From Deltaproteobacteria bacterium (lineage in GTDB: Bacteria; Myxococcota_A; UBA9160; JAJDAL01), in contig JAJDAL010000040.1 of NCBI GenBank assembly GCA_029261875.1, positions 124,001-188,000 on the forward strand: 64,000 nucleotides of DNA. Direction: 5' to 3'. Shown piece after piece: positions 25,078 through 33,797 of the stretch. A program made the translations under genes and the position numbers. Under the pieces are notes generated by a model that saw only the letters and a list, made by a program, of their open reading frames with translations, did not search any database and was not told the origin of the DNA. How positions within the stretch are numbered: position 1 is the stretch's first letter; each line of letters opens with the position of its first letter.

Positions 25078-25518
25078 CTATTCGAAACGAATGCGTTGCA
25101 GCTCGTCGAAGAGGGGCCCCACCATGCGTCGAATCGTGTGTTCGCCCGCGTACACCCGCTCTCCGCCCAGTAGTTTTCCTTCGGCGAACAGAATGCCGAT
25201 CACGCGATGGGTTTCCAACGCGCCGTCGACGTCGAGCTGAATCTCGTACTCCTGGGCGACCGAGGTTTCACTCACCCATTCTTCGAGCAGTCGATAGGAG
25301 CGCGTTTTCGGAATGAATTCATCGAACAGATGCAGGTAGTAGTGACGTACGGCTTCGACGCCTTCCATGCGGAGTCCGGCGGGGTAGAACTCGTAGCTGG
25401 GGTGTGGAACGAGGGTTTCCATGACACCCTCCAAATCCCGCTTGGCCTCCAGGTCTGCATGGCGGTGACCCAGCGCTGCCATCTTCCGTAGCGTTTTGTC
25501 GCGGTCTCGTTTCGCCAT
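25078..25518 (-). CDS. SnoaL-like domain protein
   Basis: A 146-residue NTF2-like protein. The helix RHADLEAKRDLEGVMETL is followed by YEFYPAG, a repeated Tyr motif RHYYLHLFDEF, and strands EYEIQLDVDG and ILFAEGKLLGGERVY. An AGGAGG Shine-Dalgarno precedes ATG 25518. It converges with the amidase gene. Members act as isomerases or binding proteins; the specific role is unknown. It differs clearly from the NTF2-like protein at 2903. Confidence 0.82.
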   Translation of the reverse strand: MAKRDRDKTLRKMAALGHRHADLEAKRDLEGVMETLVPHPSYEFYPAGLRMEGVEAVRHYYLHLFDEFIPKTRSYRLLEEWVSETSVAQEYEIQLDVDGALETHRVIGILFAEGKLLGGERVYAGEHTIRRMVGPLFDELQRIRFE

Positions 25519-25618
25519 CGATCCACCTCCTGCGGTCCGATGGCTTCAGTTTCTCATGAAGCGCGGAGACTCGAAAGCGAGAAGTAGCCGTGGTAGCGTT
25601 CGCGCGGGGATTCAAGCC

Positions 25619-26128
25619 GTGACCACACCTGACCCGCACCCGGACGTCCGCCCCCCTGGCATGCTCTCGCGCGCCGGCATGCGGTTTGCCTCTTCGAAGG
25701 TCGGAACCTGGATCTTCCTCAACGTTTTTGCCCCCATCGATCGCCGATTGTTGAGCGCGACCCGTGGGCGCCTGAGCGTTTCGGTGGGACAGCCCGTCTT
25801 GCTGCTCCATTCAACCGGGGCGCGCTCGGGTGAACCGCGCAAGACCGCGCTCGCCTACCTGGCCGACGCCGACCGCATCGTATTGATCGCATCCAACGGC
25901 GGGGGGACGAAACACCCGGCCTGGTATCACAACCTGTGCAAGCATTCTGCGGTTCGCTGCACGCTGGCGGGCAAGACGGCCGCGTATCGCGCCCGCCAAG
26001 CCGTCGGAGAAGAACGCGAAGCGCTCTGGAAGAAGGCCGTCGCCTTCTATCCCGGATACGCGGTGTATGAAGAGCGCGCGACCGAGCGGCGGATTCCCGT
26101 GATGGTGCTCGAGCGGGATTCTCCATGA
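25619..26128 (+). CDS. Ddn-like (F420-dependent) nitroreductase family protein
   Basis: A 169-residue split-barrel flavin/deazaflavin oxidoreductase. The family marks are LLLHSTGARSGEPRKTALAYL, IVLIASNGGGTKHPAWYHNL and a C-terminal AFYPGYAVYEERA. In mycobacteria this family uses coenzyme F420 to reduce quinones or nitro compounds. If it does so here, the host makes F420. GTG 25619 (GGGGA upstream) is my choice; ATG 25661 is also possible. The gene ends in an ATGA overlap with the M23 peptidase. Confidence 0.88.
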   Translation: MTTPDPHPDVRPPGMLSRAGMRFASSKVGTWIFLNVFAPIDRRLLSATRGRLSVSVGQPVLLLHSTGARSGEPRKTALAYLADADRIVLIASNGGGTKHPAWYHNLCKHSAVRCTLAGKTAAYRARQAVGEEREALWKKAVAFYPGYAVYEERATERRIPVMVLERDSP

Positions 26129-27096
26129 GCAACCGAATCGGATTTCGCGAGCGCTTCGGACTGATTCCTTTCGGCCCCGCCATGGCCGACGCGCGACGCG
26201 CCATCGCGGGCAACCCCCACATGCCCGGTGTCGATTGGGACTTCTCGTCTACCCGCATCTTCAAGCCGGAAATCAGCATCCCGACTTGGCTCGGTTGGAC
26301 CTTGCGGGACGGAACCGTTCCCATCTACAACTTCGTGAACCGAAATCCCGCTCCCCAGGGAACCCCGTTCTCGGTCAAAGTCAGCTTTGCGCGCGACTTC
26401 CAGGGCAACCAGTGGACCTACGACAGCCATCTGGGCACGGACTTCGCCGTCCCCATCGGAACCACGATCGTGGCCGCGGCACCGGGCGTCGTATTGCGCG
26501 TCGCCAACGAGATCGATCGCGGTGGACTCAAGGTCTGCATCGACCACGGCGAGGGACTCTTTACGACCTCGAGTCACATGTCGCGCGTGTCCGTCACCGT
26601 CGGCGATCGTGTGGGGCGCGGACAAGTCATCGGTCAGAGCGGTGTTTCGGGAATCGAGTTCCTGCTCTTCTTCCCTTGGGTTGCCCCCCATCTTCACCTC
26701 AACGTCTGGTTGAACGGGGACCCGATCGACCCTTTCGCGATGGCGGGCGAAACCTCCATGTGGCGGCATGAAAACACACCCAAACCCCATCGCGGCGCAG
26801 CCTCGGAAACGTTTCCGAAACCCAGTCTGTGGGACGAAGCGGGAGTCGACGCGGCGGTTCGCGCGTGTCGAGACCCGGAGATGCGCGAATCCATGAGCGC
26901 CATCCGAGCGCTTCCACGACGCGCGGCGGAAGTCCTCTTCATGCGAAACCTACGCGCCGCCGCCTTCGACGACTTTCCCCCGCTGTACAAGGAAACCGGG
27001 TCGCGCCGCCCCTGCCTCGACTTGCCCTTCGGTTGTTTCGAAGGCGCCTCCTTCCCTTCGGATGGATTCGGCTGGAGCCGCTGGTCGCGACAGTGA
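26125..27096 (+). CDS. M23 (LytM) metallopeptidase without visible signal peptide
   Basis: A 323-residue protein. The LytM zinc site is intact: H102 and D106 in SHLGTDFA, H151 in TSSHMS, and the HLH motif at 189-191. DRVGRGQVIGQSG is the usual beta-core sequence. These enzymes normally cut peptidoglycan cross-links outside the membrane, but the N-terminus (MSNRIGFRERFGLIPFG) shows no signal peptide. A C-terminal extension of about 120 residues has no family that I recognise. It is translationally coupled on both sides: ATGA with the Ddn-like gene and GTGA with the MOSC gene. Confidence 0.88.
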   Translation: MSNRIGFRERFGLIPFGPAMADARRAIAGNPHMPGVDWDFSSTRIFKPEISIPTWLGWTLRDGTVPIYNFVNRNPAPQGTPFSVKVSFARDFQGNQWTYDSHLGTDFAVPIGTTIVAAAPGVVLRVANEIDRGGLKVCIDHGEGLFTTSSHMSRVSVTVGDRVGRGQVIGQSGVSGIEFLLFFPWVAPHLHLNVWLNGDPIDPFAMAGETSMWRHENTPKPHRGAASETFPKPSLWDEAGVDAAVRACRDPEMRESMSAIRALPRRAAEVLFMRNLRAAAFDDFPPLYKETGSRRPCLDLPFGCFEGASFPSDGFGWSRWSRQ

Positions 27097-27749
27097 AACT
27101 GATCTCCGTCAACGTGGGCACGCCCCAGGAACACGAATGGAACGGCAAGACGGTTCGAACCAGCATCTTCAAGCACCCGGTTTCCGAACGCGTCGCGGTT
27201 CGAGACAACAACCTGCAGGGCGACCGGCAGTCCGATTTGAGTGTGCACGGCGGCCCCACCAAAGCCGTGTACGCATACCCGAGCGAACACTACGCGTTCT
27301 GGCGAAACGAATATCCCGAACTCGATTTTTCCTGGGGGATGTTCGGTGAGAATCTGACCACCGAAGGACTGCTCGAAACCGAAACCTGCGTTGGAGACCG
27401 CATCCGAATCGGATCCACGCTGCTGGTCGCGACGGAACCCCGTATTCCGTGTTTCAAGCTCGCGATGCGCCTGGGACGCCCGGACATCGTCAAGCGTTTC
27501 TTGTCGAGTCAACGCTCGGGAATCTATTTCGCGATCGAACGCGAAGGAGAACTCGGTGTGGGGGACCTCCTCGAGAAGCTCTCGGAAGACCCGCACCGCG
27601 TTCGCATACGCGACATCGTGAGCGCCTACACGACGGACACCTCGAACCTCGATCTGCTCCGAAGCGCGCTGGCGGTTCCCGCCCTACCCGAAAAATGGCG
27701 CGTCAAGTTTGCGAAGCGGATCCAGGAGCTCGAATCCAGATCCGCTTGA
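27093..27749 (+). CDS. MOSC domain protein (YiiM-like)
   Basis: A 218-residue MOSC protein, the C-terminal sulfurase-like domain of molybdenum-cofactor enzymes. GDRQSDLSVHGGPTKAVYAY, MFGENLTTEGL and RIPCFKLAMRLGRPD (with the conserved Cys) place it with E. coli YiiM, which with Moco detoxifies N-hydroxylated bases. A C-terminal helical three-alpha domain follows. Start GTG 27093 overlaps the M23 stop as GTGA. The moaA gene at 32.7 kb shows that the host makes molybdopterin. Confidence 0.9.
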   Translation: MKLISVNVGTPQEHEWNGKTVRTSIFKHPVSERVAVRDNNLQGDRQSDLSVHGGPTKAVYAYPSEHYAFWRNEYPELDFSWGMFGENLTTEGLLETETCVGDRIRIGSTLLVATEPRIPCFKLAMRLGRPDIVKRFLSSQRSGIYFAIEREGELGVGDLLEKLSEDPHRVRIRDIVSAYTTDTSNLDLLRSALAVPALPEKWRVKFAKRIQELESRSA

Positions 27750-27781
27750 TTCGACCGGACTCACTTCCAGGAGGAAACACA

Positions 27782-28345
27782 TTGGCTCGTCTAACGATTG
27801 GAATCTTTCTCGCATCCCTCGCGCTCTACCTCTGGGGCTTTCTCTACTGGGGAATGAGCCCGCTTCCCTATTCGGCGTGGAAGCACACCGCGGATGACGC
27901 AAGCGCCGGGCAAGCGCTGCGGGAGCACTTTCCCGAGAACGGAACCTATTACGTTCCCGGGTTTCAGAACGACGCGGATACACGCGGCAAGCTCTACGAA
28001 GCCGGTCCGGTCGGCTTCGTACACATCACCGCCAGCGACGGTCGCCCGGAACTCGACACGGGGATCATGCTGCGCGGCTTCTTCGTCAACGTGCTGTTCG
28101 TCGCTCTACTGGCCTTCCTGATGCGCAATCTGTTCGGAAACAGCAGCGCGGGTTTCGGCGCCAAGCTGGGCTTCGCGGCGTTCGTCGGCGTTACCGCCTC
28201 GGTGTTGATCGACCTGGGGGAAGTCGCGTGGTGGGGCCTGTCTCTGGATTGGAAGGTTCGGATGGCGGCCTACAACGTGAGCGCTTGGCTCGTGGCCGGT
28301 GCCGCCCTGGCCCCTTTCATCGGGCCTCGAAACAGCTCCTCCTAG
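27782..28345 (+). CDS. Membrane protein of unknown function
   Basis: A 187-residue protein with an N-terminal helix (LTIGIFLASLALYLWGFLYWG), an extracytoplasmic domain of about 70 residues, and three C-terminal helices from about residue 95. Start TTG 27782 is set by an AGGAGG Shine-Dalgarno seven bases upstream. It lies 32 bp after the MOSC gene and 14 bp ahead of the fucosidase. I do not recognise the family with confidence. Confidence 0.78.
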   Translation: MARLTIGIFLASLALYLWGFLYWGMSPLPYSAWKHTADDASAGQALREHFPENGTYYVPGFQNDADTRGKLYEAGPVGFVHITASDGRPELDTGIMLRGFFVNVLFVALLAFLMRNLFGNSSAGFGAKLGFAAFVGVTASVLIDLGEVAWWGLSLDWKVRMAAYNVSAWLVAGAALAPFIGPRNSSS

Positions 28346-28347
28346 GA

Positions 28348-28353
28348 TAGAAT
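28348..28353 (+). promoter_or_regulatory. Candidate leaderless -10 element for the fucosidase gene
   Basis: TAGAAT, six bases (GTAGCG), then ATG 28360. There is no Shine-Dalgarno between the upstream stop and the ATG. Confidence 0.4.
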
Positions 28354-28359
28354 GTAGCG

Positions 28360-29832
28360 ATGGGTTATTCGCCGTCCCTCGCGTCCCTGAAGCAACACCC
28401 GGTCCCCACCTGGTACGACGATGCCAAGTTCGGGATCTTCATCCATTGGGGTCTGTTCTCGGTACCCGCATTCGCCCCCCAATGCGGTTCGATTCACGAA
28501 GTGCTCGCGCAGAACTACGACGACTTCGTCGTCCACACGCCCTACACCGAGTGGTATCAGAACGCGGTGCGCTTTCCCGACAGCCCCTCTGCGGAATACC
28601 ACCGGAAAACCTACGGCGACCAACCGTACGCAGATTTTCGCAAGCCCTTTGGCGATTCCCTCGCACACTGGGACCCGGACGCCTGGGCGGACCTGTTTGC
28701 CGAAGCGGGTGCTCGGTACGTCGTGCTGGTAACGAAACATCACGACGGCTACTGCCTGTGGCCGAGCCAGGTCGCAAACCCCAATCAAGAGGGATGGACG
28801 ACTGCGCGCGACCTCGTCTCCGAGCTCGCCCGTTCCGTGCGCTCTCGTGGGCTGCGCTTCGGCGTCTACTACTCCGGTGGAATCGATTGGAGCTTCAACC
28901 CCGAGCCTCTTCGCACCGCCACCGAGTTCATGGCGTCGATTCCGGATTCGGAGTCCTATCGCGACTACGCGGATCGCCAGGTGCGCGAGCTCATCGATCT
29001 CGTCGAACCCGACATTCTCTGGAACGACATCGCGTGGCCCACGGAACCCCCGCGATTGTGGCGCTTGTTTGCCGATTACTACAACGCGGTCCCGGAAGGG
29101 CTCGTCAACGATCGCTGGGCAACCCCCAACGCGGTGACTCGGATGCTGCGAAATCGCGTATTGCGTGGACTCATCGACAGGATCGCGAAGCGATGGGTCC
29201 GTGGAAAAACCGAAATCCCCACGCCCCCGCCGCCTCCTCATTGCGATTACCGGACCCCGGAATACACGAGTTATTCGACGACTCGTCGCAAGAAGTGGGA
29301 ATGTGTACGCGGCATGGGAAATTCCTTCGCCTACAACCGCTTCGAGCCTCCGGACGCGACTCTGAGCCTCGAGGAACTCGTTCACAGCTTCGTCGACATG
29401 GTGGCAAAGAACGGAAACCTGTTGTTGAACGTCGGCCCGCGCGGCGAAGATGCAGCCATCCCCGAACATCAATCCGAGCGCTTGCGCGAGTTCGGCGCTT
29501 GGCTACGGCGCAACGGGTCCGCGATCTACGCGACGCGTCCATTCAGCGAGGCCGAGGGCCGGACCGAAGAGGGCCTGCCGGTGCGATACACCGCCAAACC
29601 CGATCGCCTGTACGCAATCGTGCTCGGCACGCCGAGCCGCGAATCCATCGAGCTGGTGCTTCCCGAAAACCTGTCGCTGGAAGGCCAGAGCGAAGTGCCC
29701 TGTTCGGTACTCGGTGTCCCCGAGGCCAAGGTCCTCCGAGAAGGCAAACGCATCCACGTGGAACTACCCGGGGGTGCCCCGACCCAACCCGCTTTCGCGA
29801 TCGAAATTCCCCGAATCGCGAAAACCCCTTGA
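28360..29832 (+). CDS. Alpha-L-fucosidase (GH29)
   Basis: A 490-residue glycoside hydrolase of family 29. FGIFIHWGLFSVPAF, VLVTKHHDGYCLW and LRFGVYYSGGIDW are hallmark blocks, and the nucleophile is D223 in LWNDIAWP. GNLLLNVGPRGEDAAIP closes the catalytic barrel and a beta-sandwich follows. No signal peptide is visible, so it should work on imported fucosides, yet no sugar transporter is adjacent. A TAGAAT ends six bases before ATG 28360. Confidence 0.93.
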   Translation: MGYSPSLASLKQHPVPTWYDDAKFGIFIHWGLFSVPAFAPQCGSIHEVLAQNYDDFVVHTPYTEWYQNAVRFPDSPSAEYHRKTYGDQPYADFRKPFGDSLAHWDPDAWADLFAEAGARYVVLVTKHHDGYCLWPSQVANPNQEGWTTARDLVSELARSVRSRGLRFGVYYSGGIDWSFNPEPLRTATEFMASIPDSESYRDYADRQVRELIDLVEPDILWNDIAWPTEPPRLWRLFADYYNAVPEGLVNDRWATPNAVTRMLRNRVLRGLIDRIAKRWVRGKTEIPTPPPPPHCDYRTPEYTSYSTTRRKKWECVRGMGNSFAYNRFEPPDATLSLEELVHSFVDMVAKNGNLLLNVGPRGEDAAIPEHQSERLREFGAWLRRNGSAIYATRPFSEAEGRTEEGLPVRYTAKPDRLYAIVLGTPSRESIELVLPENLSLEGQSEVPCSVLGVPEAKVLREGKRIHVELPGGAPTQPAFAIEIPRIAKTP

Positions 29833-29850
29833 GGTTCCGCGGGCCATGCA

Positions 29851-29856
29851 TAGAAT
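29851..29856 (+). promoter_or_regulatory. Candidate leaderless promoter for the GST gene
   Basis: TAGAAT, six bases (CGAAGC), then ATG 29863. TTGAGG at 29829-29834 lies 16 bases upstream of it and matches four of six -35 positions. Confidence 0.45.
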
Positions 29857-29862
29857 CGAAGC

Positions 29863-30633
29863 ATGAATACCCTCACACTCCTGCAGTTCCCCTATTCCCA
29901 CTTCAACGAGAAGGCGCGCTGGGCCCTCGATTGGAAGACGCTGCCCCATCGACGGGAGAACTATCTTCCGGGACCCCACGCCCCCCAGATTCGTCGGCTC
30001 ACGGGTGAGACCACCGTCCCTGTGCTCAAGATCGATTCGGAGGTGATCGGTGGGTCGGCCCGCATCATCGACGCGTTGGAGACGCGCTTTCCGGATCCCG
30101 CTCTCTATCCGGCCGACAACGAACAACGCGAACGCGCACTCGAGATTCAAAGCCGCTTCGACGACGTAACCGGCCCCATGGTGCGGCGCGCGCTCTTCGC
30201 ACAACTACTCGAAGAACCCGATTACCTGTGCAACATGTTTTCGCCGGGGCGCTCCGCATTGATGCGCGGATTCTATCGCCGCACCTTTCCTCTCGTCCGC
30301 GGCATGATGGCCAAGTCCATGGGAGTCACGGGCGAGGAATCGATCCGCGAAGCGACGGAAGCCACACGCGAAGCGCTGGACTTCGTCGCGAAGGAAAGCG
30401 CGGAAACCGGGTACCTGGTGGGCGATCGCTTTTCCGTGGCCGACCTCAGCGCCGCCGCCCTGTTGGCCCCTCTCAGCGATCCCCCCCACCCGGACATGCA
30501 GCGCCCGCGGCCCATGCCGGCGCGGCTCGAAGCCTTCCTGGCGGATTGGTCGCGGCATCCCGGCGTCGAATGGGTTCACGAAATGTATCGCCGCCATCGA
30601 CCGGCCTCCGCGGCCACGTCCACGACACCCTGA
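29863..30633 (+). CDS. Glutathione S-transferase-like protein
   Basis: A 256-residue protein with an N-terminal thioredoxin fold (LTLLQFPYSHFNEKARWAL), the cis-Pro motif TTVPVLKID, and a GSSAR-like GGSARIIDAL glutathione-site block. The C-terminal helical domain contains YLVGDRFSVADLSAAALLAPL, the usual N-capping box region. It follows the fucosidase by 30 bp but probably has its own promoter. Substrate unknown. Confidence 0.88.
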   Translation: MNTLTLLQFPYSHFNEKARWALDWKTLPHRRENYLPGPHAPQIRRLTGETTVPVLKIDSEVIGGSARIIDALETRFPDPALYPADNEQRERALEIQSRFDDVTGPMVRRALFAQLLEEPDYLCNMFSPGRSALMRGFYRRTFPLVRGMMAKSMGVTGEESIREATEATREALDFVAKESAETGYLVGDRFSVADLSAAALLAPLSDPPHPDMQRPRPMPARLEAFLADWSRHPGVEWVHEMYRRHRPASAATSTTP

Positions 30634-30649
30634 ACACGAGGCGTCCGGT

Positions 30650-30826
30650 CTAGGAATCGCGGTGATGGGCGTTCCAATGGCAGAGTCCGATCAGGAGGAT
30701 GCCAACACCCATCAACACGCCGTGAATCGGGTCGAACTTTCCCGACAGGAGACACGCGACGAGCGTGGCGGCAAAAATGGGCGGCCCTACGCGTCCGCCG
30801 AAATCCAACCAGAATCCCGGGTGCAT
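30650..30826 (-). CDS. Small two-helix membrane protein
   Basis: A 58-residue protein starting at ATG 30826. Two hydrophobic segments, PPIFAATLVACLLSG and IHGVLMGVGILLIGLC, are separated by a KFDP turn, and the C-terminus is HWNAHHRDS. It begins 14 bp after the SRPBCC stop on the same strand, which supports co-transcription. The Shine-Dalgarno is weak (GGTCGG). I do not recognise a family, and the His-rich tail could bind metal. Confidence 0.6.
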   Translation of the reverse strand: MHPGFWLDFGGRVGPPIFAATLVACLLSGKFDPIHGVLMGVGILLIGLCHWNAHHRDS

Positions 30827-30840
30827 GGATCCAGACCGAC

Positions 30841-31272
30841 CTAACGCGAAGTCGACAAGTCGCGCGCCAACCCCTGGAGCGCCGTGCGAAAGAAGCGCGA
30901 GAGAAAGCGCAGGATCAATCCACCACTGCCGGGAATTCGCGGCGTGAAGCGAACCCGCCAAACGATTTCCGTGCCCCCGTCCACGGGCTCGAAAGAAACT
31001 TCTCCGAGATGGTCCACGATGGGCCACCCGCCTTTGACGATGCGGTAGGTCATTCGTTTGGGCGGTTCGAAGGTCAGCACTTCTTCGTGCAGCCCCGCGG
31101 GCATGGCGCGAATGCACCCGACGCCGTTCTTGTCCGGTGTCCCCTCTTTTACGAGGGAAACGTTGCGGATGGCCACACCGGCCCATTGGGGCCAGGAGCA
31201 ATGATCCGTATAGCGCTCCCAGACCACCTGAACGGTTGCCGGAATCGTTTCGCGCACTTCCAACTGTTCCAT
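30841..31272 (-). CDS. SRPBCC (START-like) family protein
   Basis: A 143-residue polyketide-cyclase/START-like fold. Typical elements are the N-terminal VRETIPATVQVVWERYTDHCSWPQW, the middle FEPPKRMTYRIVKGGWPIVDHLGEVSF and the C-terminal long helix. These proteins bind hydrophobic ligands or act as cyclases. GGAGGATTC precedes ATG 31272. A minus-strand GTGATA upstream is a weak -10 candidate. Confidence 0.87.
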   Translation of the reverse strand: MEQLEVRETIPATVQVVWERYTDHCSWPQWAGVAIRNVSLVKEGTPDKNGVGCIRAMPAGLHEEVLTFEPPKRMTYRIVKGGWPIVDHLGEVSFEPVDGGTEIVWRVRFTPRIPGSGGLILRFLSRFFRTALQGLARDLSTSR

Positions 31273-31311
31273 GAATCCTCCGCTGGATTGCAGGGTATCA
31301 CGAACCCGGCC

Positions 31312-32688
31312 CTAGGCTCCCCGTCGTTTGGCGTCCTCGATCGCTTGTCCGATCCACGCCAGATCGTCGTCGCGGGCGGCTTCGCGCGCACGTGCGACAT
31401 CGATCCCGTAGACGCGCGCGGCATTGAGTCCCAGGATCTTTTCCACGCGCGCCGGCGTGAGTTCCGGATACCCGAAACGCTCGCGATCGGACTCGGGAAT
31501 CTGAAATGCGCGAAACGAATCGATCAGGGGCTGAGCGGGTCCGTACCAAACCGAATCCGTGCCCCACAGAATGTTGTCTTCCCCCACCGCTGCAAACAAC
31601 TTTCCGAGCACGTGGACCGCCTCACGCGGACGCCGCGCCAGGAGGTACCAGGTGCTTCCGAGTTCGGCGTAGACATTGCTTCCCGGGAGCACCGATGCTC
31701 GGCGCAAGCTCGCCACCAGGCGGTTGGTTCCCCGCTCCGCATCTTCTTCCCGATAGGGACCTTCCTCTTCATCCCCCTGGGCGATTTCGTACCCCGAGTG
31801 GTAGACGAGAAAATCGAGATCCGGGAACGCGGACGCCGCGGGCCCGATGTCGGCGGGCGATCCCGTGGGCGCCAATCCACTGAGTCCCTTGTGGGCGCAC
31901 ACCCGGCTCACGCCGAGTTCGCGGCAGCGTTCGAGAAACGGCCGTCCGTAGCGTTCGTCGTCGAGCATCCAACCCCCCCTACTTCCCGCGCCGTAGAGGG
32001 TGTAGACCTTGAAGCCCGCCACCCGACAGCGATCGCGAACGGACTCGAGGGTTTCGAGTTCTTCGGGTTCATCGGGGTGCACGATGGCGTGGTTGAGCAG
32101 ACGACCGGTCCCCGACAACCGATCGAGCAGTTCGCGGGTTCCCGCGATCTCTTCGTTGCTGAGAATGTTGTGGCGGTCGGGTCCGGGGGCTGCAGTCAGG
32201 ACCGCAACCGCGGTTTCGCTTTCCAGATACACGCAGCGCAAGTACTCGGCGAAGGAAAGACTGACGGCCCCATCGAGATCGCGAAACCGATCCGGCGCCA
32301 CGCTGCGGATGAAGCCCAAAACGTCCCGGGCGCCGCGCCCTTCGCGACGATGATCCGCCACGAAATGGGTCTGCACGTCGACGACCAGCTGTTCGCCGCC
32401 CAATGCCGCATCCGCCGCAGCGCGATCGAGCGTGGCCTCTTCGGGAATGCGGTAGAACCCGCCACCGGCTGCCGCATCGATGGCCCGCAGCGCCGACGCC
32501 GTACCCCGACGATCGGCGGCGTAGTTCGAGAGGGAAAGTCCCGTGCGGCGCGCCGCTCCCGCTTGAATCCGCCGCGCCTCGACGACGGCGCGTTGATCCC
32601 GAACCGTAAAGGGCGGCGGCGCGTATTCGTCGTTGCTGCGCGGTTGCAGGAGCACCGAGAGGTCCGCGTTCTGCCGACGGCCGCCCAC
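31312..32688 (-). CDS. Amidohydrolase_2 family protein
   Basis: A 458-residue amidohydrolase. VVDVQTHFVAD near residue 95 is the first metal motif, and the C-terminal ILWGTDSVWYGP holds the expected Asp. VYAELGSTWYLLARRP and GFKVYTLYGAG match the Amidohydro_2 fold. Start GTG 32688 is two bases after the moaA stop, so it is co-transcribed with moaA. It is longer than the enzyme at 9441 because of an N-terminal extension of about 90 residues. No obvious link to molybdopterin synthesis. Confidence 0.85.
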   Translation of the reverse strand: MGGRRQNADLSVLLQPRSNDEYAPPPFTVRDQRAVVEARRIQAGAARRTGLSLSNYAADRRGTASALRAIDAAAGGGFYRIPEEATLDRAAADAALGGEQLVVDVQTHFVADHRREGRGARDVLGFIRSVAPDRFRDLDGAVSLSFAEYLRCVYLESETAVAVLTAAPGPDRHNILSNEEIAGTRELLDRLSGTGRLLNHAIVHPDEPEELETLESVRDRCRVAGFKVYTLYGAGSRGGWMLDDERYGRPFLERCRELGVSRVCAHKGLSGLAPTGSPADIGPAASAFPDLDFLVYHSGYEIAQGDEEEGPYREEDAERGTNRLVASLRRASVLPGSNVYAELGSTWYLLARRPREAVHVLGKLFAAVGEDNILWGTDSVWYGPAQPLIDSFRAFQIPESDRERFGYPELTPARVEKILGLNAARVYGIDVARAREAARDDDLAWIGQAIEDAKRRGA

Positions 32689-32690
32689 GC

Positions 32691-33755
32691 TCAACCGCCG
32701 ATCTGATACATCTCGATCTTGGGGCGCACCCTGCCCGAGGTCGGGGTCAACTCCGCGCGCTCCTCGGAATAACGGTCCGTGCGTCGCTGCCAGGTACCGC
32801 GAAGGATCTCGAGCAGCTCGGCGTCCGAGGCGCCTTCGCGCAGGGGCTTCTTGAGATCCCGCCCGCCAGCGGCGAACAAACAGGTGACGAGACGGCCATC
32901 CGCGGACAGTCGCGCCCGGTGACAATCCCCGCAGAAGGGTTGGCTCACGGAAGAGATGATTCCGATTTCGCCACTGCCATCGCGATAGGCGTAGCGCTGG
33001 GCCACTTCGCCGCGATAGTTGGCCGATACCGGCTCGAGGGGCGCTTCCGCGTCGATCGAATCGAGGATCTCACGCGCGCTCACCACCTGTGTGAGGTCCC
33101 AACCGTTGCGCGTGCCCACGTCCATGAATTCGATGAAGCGCAAGACGTGACCCGTTCCCCGAAAATGCCGCGCGAGATCGACCACCTGGGCATCGTTCAC
33201 TCCGCGCTCGACCACGCAATTGATCTTGATCGGGGTGAGTCCCGCCTCGGCCGCCGCATCGATTCCCGCCAACACACGCGCAAGGTCCGCGTTGCGTCCA
33301 CTCATTCTCTGAAACGTCTCGCGGTCCAAGCTGTCGAGGCTCACGGTCACGCGATCCAAGCCCGCACCGGCAAGATTCTCCGCATGTTCGGCCAGCAGAA
33401 AGCCGTTGGTCGTCAACGTGAGATCGTCCACGCCATCGATCTGCGACAGGCGGTTGATGAGCTCCGGCAGATCGCGCCGCAGCAGGGGTTCGCCGCCGGT
33501 GATGCGAACCTTGCGAACCCCCAGGGCGACGAAGAGCCGGGTCAGGCGTTCGACCTCTTCGAACGTGAGAACCTCGCTGCGCGGAAGAAACGCGTAATCC
33601 TCTCCGAACAGGTCGGCGGGCATGCAGTAAGTGCAGCGAAAGTTGCAGCGATCCGTCACGGAGATGCGCAGATCGTGCAGGGGCCGCCCCAGGCGGTCCG
33701 ATAGATCGCCGGCGGCCACTTCAGGCGGAGATTGGAGGGGGGTGGTTCCGCTCAT
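32691..33755 (-). CDS. moaA: GTP 3',8-cyclase (molybdenum cofactor biosynthesis protein A)
   Basis: A 354-residue radical SAM enzyme that converts GTP to 3',8-cyclo-dihydro-GTP, the first step of molybdopterin synthesis. The SAM-cluster motif CNFRCTYC has C37, C41 and C44, followed by ITGGEPLLR. The C-terminal second 4Fe-4S cluster site is present as PFCGDCHRARLSADGRLVTC. No moaC, moaE or moeA is nearby. It is divergent from the Rrf2 regulator with only 42 bp between starts. Confidence 0.95.
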   Translation of the reverse strand: MSGTTPLQSPPEVAAGDLSDRLGRPLHDLRISVTDRCNFRCTYCMPADLFGEDYAFLPRSEVLTFEEVERLTRLFVALGVRKVRITGGEPLLRRDLPELINRLSQIDGVDDLTLTTNGFLLAEHAENLAGAGLDRVTVSLDSLDRETFQRMSGRNADLARVLAGIDAAAEAGLTPIKINCVVERGVNDAQVVDLARHFRGTGHVLRFIEFMDVGTRNGWDLTQVVSAREILDSIDAEAPLEPVSANYRGEVAQRYAYRDGSGEIGIISSVSQPFCGDCHRARLSADGRLVTCLFAAGGRDLKKPLREGASDAELLEILRGTWQRRTDRYSEERAELTPTSGRVRPKIEMYQIGG

Positions 33756-33797
33756 ATAATCTTGACTTCGCCGTATTGTATACCTAGGTTTTCGCCG
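33756..33797. promoter_or_regulatory. 42-bp divergent promoter region, moaA / Rrf2 regulator
   Basis: On the plus strand a TATAAT at 33755-33760 has TTGGAG 17 bases upstream and would transcribe the Rrf2 gene. On the minus strand TACAAT (33780-33775) could serve moaA. Between them lies CTTGACTTCGCCGTATTG, whose CTTGACT half resembles one arm of type-1 IscR sites. The regulator could repress both genes from here. TAGGTT at 33785-33790, seven bases before ATG 33798, is an alternative leaderless -10. Confidence 0.4.
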
